DNA of 64,000 nucleotides. Origin: Crambe crambe. Taxonomy: Eukaryota; Porifera; Demospongiae; Poecilosclerida; Crambeidae. How positions within the stretch are numbered: position 1 is the stretch's first letter; each line of letters begins with the position of its first letter. The DNA is taken from the NCBI GenBank assembly GCA_963924555.1, contig OZ004581.1, positions 5,681,338 through 5,745,337 on the forward strand, given 5' to 3'. The notes beneath the pieces are model-generated. The model searched no databases. It was not told where the DNA came from and saw only the letters and a program-made list of their open reading frames with translations. Below, in pieces: positions 58,113-64,000 of this stretch. Both the position numbers and the translations under genes were made by a program.

Positions 58113-58380
58113 CTATCATTAATTTTAATATCAAACTTTACAGCAACAGCAATGTAAATGATATGTGCATGGCATGGTGAAGTGAGCTGACTGTAATACA
58201 GCTTAGACCAGTAAGGAGTGACTGGAACACCATCAGATCAGAATGATTAACTAGCTAAATGAAGACCTAGCTTAGCTAGCTAAATATGTATCACTTCCAG
58301 TTGATCTGATTTGTGTCACTTATGCTGTCAGCTGAATAATAAAACTAATTACAAAATAATTAATGTTGTGATATCTATAT

Positions 58381-58532
58381 AATAGTTAGACAACGAGACC
58401 AAGGTATCTACGGTCTATTTAGAAACCTGAGACCCCTGGGCTGTAGCGTCCCGAGCGCAGCGAGGGCGCTACTAAGGGCCCGAAGGTTTCTAAACAGACC
58501 GTAGATCCCGTTGGTCGAGGTGTCTAACTTAT
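58381..58532. repeat. Foldback hairpin, subfamily 2, second copy
   Basis: GTTAGACAACGAGACC, ATCTACGGTCT and TTTAGAAACC arms are mirrored around CCCGAGCGCAGCGAGGG. Left edge AATAGTTAGA, as in subfamily 1. Confidence 0.82.
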
Positions 58533-58843
58533 TTAGACTATAGCCAATCACTGGAGTTGTTTAACTTACCTCAATACGCACTTGGAAACAATAACTATGG
58601 TTTTTAAATGCAACAAACATGAATCAGAGCGCACCTAGAAACAATAACTGTGGCCACCGCGATGCGTTGCTAGAATTGGACCAATTGGAATGACCATCTT
58701 TACCGGATTTACCTAGGGCAAGTGAATTCTCTAAGTGCTGTAAGGCGTGATTCTAAGTGAATAGAATTCACCAAATGGACCAATGAGATTCCTTGATTGT
58801 GACTAGCTATAGTCTAATGGAAAATATCACATCTGGAAACAAG

Positions 58844-60258
58844 ATGGCTCACACAAGAGTACCAATCTATGGTCAGCTGACGGTGTTGGACCCAGAAGCT
58901 GAGAACATCTGAAGAGAGTGTCTTTGTACTTTGCGGCAAATAACATTGGAGATGGCAAGAAGGTTCTGTGTTGCTGACAGAAATAGGTACCAAGAACTAC
59001 AGTATCATCAGGAGCCTTGTAGCTCCAGCCTTACTGCAGGACAAGACTTTCAAGAATCTAGTGACTGTGCTGATCGATTATTTCCAGCCCAAACCCTTGA
59101 TAATTGCTTCATTTCTACCAGAGGAACAAAGGGCCAACTGAATTGTTAATGTAGCTGAATTAGGACGACTTGCCATTACTTACGACTTTGGGACCTTTCT
59201 GGACCGCTCTGAGATAAATTTGTCTGAGCAAACCCAGAAGAGCTTTTTAGCTGAAGAGGGACTGACCCTGGCCAAGGCTATAAAGAAAGCTCAAGCTAAA
59301 GAAACTGCCACTAGAGATGCCCGAAACTTGAAAGACCAAAAATTCCACAATGTCTGGAGTTTTGCAGCTGTCAACCACGAATACAATGAAAGGATCTGCC
59401 CAAGTCAAAGGGAAGCCTTGTTTTAGATGTGGCAGGAAGGGCCATGAACGCAAGGACTGCAAATTCAAATCAGCTACTTGCCATAAATGTGGCAAGGTTG
59501 GCCACACTGCCCCTACTTGCCGGAGCAAGAAATCAGCTGGTTGAGGTCACAATGATGTCCGCTATCTCAAATCTGCTCTGAGTGAACCAGAGAATCTGGG
59601 AACTTTCTCTATTGGAGAAAATTCTTCTCGCCCAATCTGAATTGAACTTTGAATTTCAGGGAAACCGTTGACCATGGAGTTAGACACTGGTGCTGCAGTG
59701 TCCCTCCTCTCTGAGGGAGTGTTTAGGAAGATGTTTCCTAAGGCCAAGTTGTGTAAGTCCAACATGGTACTACGTACGTATACAAGAGAAGCCATGGCTG
59801 TGATTGGGACATATCCTGTGTTGGTGCAGTACAAACAGCAGTTGCCTTGGGAGCTATAGACCTGACTGTGTTCAAGGTGAGGGACCTGCTCTCCTAGGTC
59901 AAAATTGGCTCAAACACATCACACTTAATTGGGCATCTATTGGATCTCTATCTTGCAAGCTGGCCTTGCAGGATGTTCAGATGATCTTGGAACTGTCAGA
60001 ATTTGTGGGGATTACAAAGTTACCGTCAATCCTATGTTGGAGGTTGATCAGTATCCCCTGCCCAAGCCAGAGGACTTGTTTGCCAGCCTTGTTGGAGGAC
60101 AACGGTTCACCACACTAGACTTGTCCCATGTGTACAACCAGGTTGTTCTTGAGGAGGTCACCATCAGTACTCATCAAGGACACTATCATTATTGCCATTT
60201 TGAATTACCTCAGCGCCCATATTCCAAAAGACGATGGATACTCTGTTGCAGGGCCTAG
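58844..60258 (+). pseudogene. Ty3/gypsy-like gag-protease-RT relic
   Basis: From an ATG at 58844 the relic reads through several frames. Gag pieces are MAHTRVPIYGQLTVLDPEAE, VSLYFAANNIGDGKK and FQPK. Two zinc knuckles follow near 59420-59520 (CFRCGRKGHERKDC and CHKCGKVGHTAPTC). A protease follows with LDTGAAVSLLSEG near 59680. The RT start is at about 60000-60258 (CGDYKVTVNPMLEVDQYPLP, FTTLDLSHVYNQVVLEE). Stops and shifts are frequent, and the RT is cut off before its YxDD box. The knuckles and protease are well preserved. Confidence 0.82.
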
Positions 60259-60410
60259 GTAAGGTGACTTGTTGATTACAGGTGCTCCCCCTGCGGAACA
60301 CCTAGCCTTGTACCCAGGCGTTAAAATTATGCGGAGGTGGGAAATAGAGCCTAATACCCACTGTTTGCACATGTGCCAAAAATTTAATGCTAAATTCCCA
60401 CCTATCAGAG

Positions 60411-60825
60411 AGAGCAGTAGCTCTCTCTATGTAGGGATGACGCGGACGGCTGCGCACGCCGCCTATAGACTAATACAAAAGTGAAATTCTAGTTCCCCCA
60501 CTTAGACTTAACAAAAGCTATTATGAATGATTATCCAGCCTACTATAAAGTGCAGACCAAGTTTCAGGACTAGGGAGCTTACTGTTTCAGAAATACGGCA
60601 AGCAGGTAAATCGCTGGATTCTTCTTCTCTATTATTCTTCTTCTTAGACAACCATATCTCGCGAACCACTCAAGCTACAGCAAGTATTTCCACTCCAAAT
60701 ACTACCAACTACGATCTTTTCTACTAGTCGATCCTCTAAACATTAGAAGAAAAAAAGGAGACGCTAAAGAGCGGAGTACTCGACTAATTTAATTATTGGA
60801 AGCCATCTTTTCTATAAGGGAAAAA
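60411..60825 (+). repeat. Repeat family A, full-length copy
   Basis: Starts with the AGAGAGAGCAGTAGCTCTCTCT hairpin and ends at about 60825 where the Copia fragment begins. Matches 45780-46200 in order, and 49013-49495 inverted. Confidence 0.78.
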
Positions 60826-60828
60826 AAA

Positions 60829-61392
60829 TGGCTTGCAGTCACTCATCCCAAACTTCATCAGGAGCTTTTCAGGTTGTCCCATCCAGATTTCGTTCTGCTT
60901 CTGAACAATAGAAATACCCAGAAAATAACTCAACTTCCCCAGGTCCTTGATGTTGAACCTAGCAGACAGCTCCTCCTTGATCATTTTCAACTTGTTTTCA
61001 TCTTTCCCAGCCAGGATCATATCATCGACATACACGCCAATGTAAATAGTATCTTTCCTTGACATGTAGATACAGGGTTCAGATTTTGATTGGGTGAATC
61101 CCATCTTCTTGAGGTGAGAGTCAAGTGCTGTGTTCCAACACCTTGGCGATTGTTTCAGTCCATATATGCTTTTCTTCAATCTGCATACTAGGTGTTCATC
61201 ACCTTCTTTCTCATATCCAGTTGGCTGCTTCTTATAGATCTCTTCCTTCAATGTGGCATTGAGAAATGCTGTGGCTACATCAATATGATGAAGTTCCAAT
61301 CTGTGTTGTGCAGCAAGTGCAATCAACATCCTCAATGATTCCAAACGTACAACAGGACAAAAAGTTTCATCATAGTCTGAGCCATACTTCTG
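60829..61392 (-). pseudogene. Ty1/Copia reverse-transcriptase fragment
   Basis: One minus frame is open from 61392 (YGSDYDETFCPVVRLES) to 60829. It includes IDVATAFLNATLKEEIY, CRLKKSIYGLKQSPRCW, and the catalytic YVDD box (GVYVDDMILAG), then YFLGISI and FGMSDCKP. This is the RVT_2 domain with its motifs intact. It is cut at both ends: by repeat family A on one side and by a gag-protease relic on the other. RNase H and integrase are missing. Confidence 0.85.
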
Positions 61393-63288
61393 CTAGTGTG
61401 GTTGGGGTGAGTTTGAAGAGAGGTGGCGTTTCTGCATCTTCTTCCAGTTGGGCCTTCCCCACATATCTCTGGCCTGCTCTCGCTTCTGTGCTCTTGTCAG
61501 TTGTGATCCAGTCTCCCGGGTCTCCACGTCTAGCGCAGGGTCAAAAGTTGATCTGTAGCACCAGCTCCCAAATCTTGTCATCTTGGATTTGTTGATTCTT
61601 CTCTGCTGCTTTACTTTTCCTCGTTTGGACTGGATTGACCTCTGCAGTGTCTTTGACCTTCTGGTCTTCTTCTTGTGCAGTGATTCCTTGACCATTGTCT
61701 GGTTAAGTTTCTCCTGAGTGGTGGTAGTTTCTTCTACAATCTGCTGTCTCTTTGCTGCAGTGATCAGTGTGCCTAGGAAAGGTTTCCAGTCTCTTCCAAG
61801 TAGACTCATTTCTGGGGTGTCCGCCACCACAGCATTGACATATCCCTGACCTCAATCAGAACCTTGGCCAGTTTTCTTGGTGTGGAATAGCCGTTGGCTC
61901 CGGTTAGCATTACCATCTCATCCAGGTAATCCTCTTCTTTTACGAAAGTTGAAAAAAATGGTTGTTCTGTCTGCTCCTGAATCAAGCATCAGCTAATCTG
62001 TCTTTTTTCCATTCACTGCGGAACCCTGAACCATGAGTCTATTCTGGGTTGAAACTGCATAGGTAAGTTCTTGCTTCTTTGGACAACGGGCAGCAATGTG
62101 ACCCTTCTCTTTACAGTTAAAACATCCATTTTTTTTCCCAGTTGGCATCCCTAGGCTTTTTGGGCTTAAACTGTTTAGATTGGGAATTGAGCTGTGGGTT
62201 GTTTTTACTGTTAGTTTGGTCACCTTTCTGCTGGGTAGATTCTGATGGTCCACCAGTTGGTGAAGACTTCCTTTCTGTGTCATGTCTCCCCTGGTAGTTC
62301 TTCCAGTGGGTCTGGTGATATGTTGTCTGCCTTCGCATTCCTCTCCTGGCCTCTTGCCATGTGAGGTTGTGGTCTGCCAAGTAGTCAGATACAACACCAG
62401 CTAACTCCAGTGAAGTCTTGGGTTTCTTATCTCTACAGTGATGCATACACTGTAATGGGAGCAATGAGTAGAGCTTCTCCAGCACTACTGCTTGTAGGCA
62501 CTGTGGTCCATCCATGTCCTTCAACCACCTCGAATAAAGCTTTCTTGTCCTGTGTTCCAACTCTGCAAATGTCTCTACATCATTGCCTCTAAGCTTTGTG
62601 CATTGACTGCCCAAAGATTCTGTCCTGCAGCCAAGTGCTTTCACTAGGTGAGTACGGAGTGCATCGAAGTCAGCTTCATCCAGGGCCTGCGCTCCAACCA
62701 GAACATCCTTTGCTCTGCTATTCGGCAATGGCCTCAGGTGAGCAATCCAAAGATTTTTTGGTATCTCTAGAAACTGTTCATGTTTCTCAAAGAGCTCAAG
62801 GTATGTCTCGACATCCTCTTTTTCGCTCATCTTGGTTATTGGGGCTGTAGCTTGGATCTTGTCCCTCTTGCGCTGTTCCTCTTGCTCCTGTCGTCTCCTT
62901 TCCTAATCAAGAACCAGTCTCTCTCGCTCAAGTCGGATCCTCTCCTCCTCTAGAGCTATCTGTTGTCTTTCCCTTTCCTGGGCTAGGGCTGCCTGTTTCT
63001 CTGCATCAGCCTTTTGGGCGTTCTCCTGGTTCTTTTCCTGGAGCCGTCTTGCTTCCTCACGTTCAATCTCCCTTTGGTTTGTCTGGCTGGTAAGGGTCTG
63101 GGCAAACCGCAGCATCATCTGTGTCATCCGTTCTTCTCAAGCCATGTCATCCTTGCGCCACTGCTTGTCATCCAAGCATCTCTGCTCTTCACGGCGCTGC
63201 ACATCCAGTAGTCTCTGCTCCTCCATCTTGAATAACAGTTGGGTAAGTGTCTCTGCTTGACCAGAGTCCTGTGACATTGGTGTAGCCA
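61393..63288 (-). pseudogene. LTR-retrotransposon gag-protease relic
   Basis: The predicted ATG at 63288 opens a charged coiled-coil (QRLLDVQRREEQR, IEREEARRLQEKN), with in-frame stops near 63140 and 62902. The capsid-like part (62830-62117) has EKEDVETYLELFEKHEQFL and RAKDVLVGAQALDEADF, SCAN-like in character. A single zinc knuckle (CFNCKEKGHIAARCP) follows at about 62100-62140. A protease with MLDSGADRT lies near 61985, then shifted frames lead to VADTPEMSLLGRDW and a basic tail ending in a stop at 61393. The family is probably Ty3/gypsy. The Copia RT follows in the same frame after that stop. Confidence 0.75.
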
Positions 63289-63459
63289 TTATTTCCTGCA
63301 ACTCCTTCTCTGGCTCTAGCTGTTTGGATTTTGCTGCTGTGTTCCTAGGTCCCAGGGTTGTTCGTCACTTGAATCTGCGGTACTTAGGCATCTGCGTCGT
63401 CTGCTCTTGCTCCGTGACGCCTGATGAGTGTTTGACATTACTGAATCTTTGCCTTCCTC

Positions 63460-63838
63460 TGACAGGCAAGTCCAACTTCTTTCTTCCAAATGTCACTCCC
63501 GTAGGCACAAGTATTGTCAATGCAGGCTTAATGAAGTACCTATTGGTGCATTGAATCCTCCTGGGAAAAGCAAAGGAGCTACATTTTATATTAAAACTGA
63601 TAAGATTTTTGATGTTCCAGTAGATGATATTTGTGTAATAGAATCCGAGTTAACAAGGATACTTACAAAACCTGTATACCTCAGAGGTGTGGAATGTGGA
63701 TGCATAAAACTTGTTTTCTATATTCTTCACGAATTGGATTATATTTTCCCTTTGAATGAGAAACAAAAGTATCAGCTTAAAGAAATTGGAGTGTTAAGAG
63801 TGTACAATAAACATAAGGAATACTACTCCCTATCAAAA
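63460..63838 (+). CDS. Host-like exon of a conserved death-domain-associated type (tentative)
   Basis: Open frame ending at a GT donor at 63839. It encodes GKSKGATFYIKTDKIFDVP, then DDICVIESELTRILTKPV, VECGCIKLVFYILHELDYIF and QLKEIGVLRVYNK. The E-x-GC-x-x-L-x-F, FPL and Q-x-x-L-x-x-IGV words resemble a small domain that accompanies death domains in sponge and cnidarian proteins. This is from memory of such sequences, not a search. The acceptor near 63468 (CTCTGACAG) is plausible. The retroelement relic ends about 170 bp upstream, so this may be a gene interrupted by it. The rest of the gene lies beyond the window. Confidence 0.45.
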
Positions 63839-64000
63839 GGTATTAATAATGGTTTGGTTCTATTTCAATTTAGCCATTTGCATTGTACATGTTATGTATG
63901 TAGACATACATGAGCTAGTTAAAAGGAAAAAAATTACCAATACATATAAGCACTGGAAGTAAGTCCTTGTGCTGACCTATTTAAAAAAAAAGCAAACTGA

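Overview
The window looks like nuclear DNA of an early-branching animal, most likely a demosponge (Amphimedon-like). This is an inference from style, not from a marker gene. The DNA is AT-rich, exons are separated by short GT-AG introns, death-domain and Roc-COR (ROCO-type GTPase) exons are repeated many times, and there are many decayed transposons. No rRNA, tRNA or CRISPR was recognised. Every multi-exon model here was built by hand from splice signals and reading phase.

Layout. 1-2237 (minus) is a multi-exon gene with a MULE-type transposase core. 2452-5922 (plus) is a pogo/jerky-type transposase-like gene ending in tandem proline-rich exons and a PHD-like finger; the two are divergent and 214 bp apart. 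7378-8742 is an intact single-exon papain-like protease with a C-terminal cystatin-like domain and a C-terminal hydrophobic anchor. 9-19 kb holds a death-domain exon, a hAT-like MITE, a non-LTR endonuclease relic, a decayed death-domain block and a large inverted repeat. 19-28 kb holds a 5'-truncated LINE, further death-domain exons, a truncated COR-domain pseudogene and a second copy of the death-domain block. 28-34 kb has no supported gene but has two hAT-type MITEs.

34-45.7 kb is the best host gene: a death domain joined through a short linker exon to a 2.2-kb Roc-COR exon. Phase-compatible tail exons lie as far as 58112. Its introns hold a Crypton-like tyrosine recombinase gene, a Mutator-type MITE, a decayed Roc-COR copy, foldback hairpins and dispersed repeats. 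45.7-63.3 kb is mostly transposon debris: two Ty3/gypsy-like relics, a hAT transposase relic, a Copia RT fragment fused in frame behind a gag-protease relic, and several foldback families. A host-like exon at 63460-63838 closes the window.

Theme. Death domains are signalling adaptors and Roc-COR proteins are GTPase switches, so the host genes look like part of a duplicating cytosolic signalling (possibly innate-immune) family. It evolves by shuffling phase-1 symmetric exons in a transposon-dense region. Several copies are broken by stops, frameshifts or truncation, as in a birth-and-death gene cluster.
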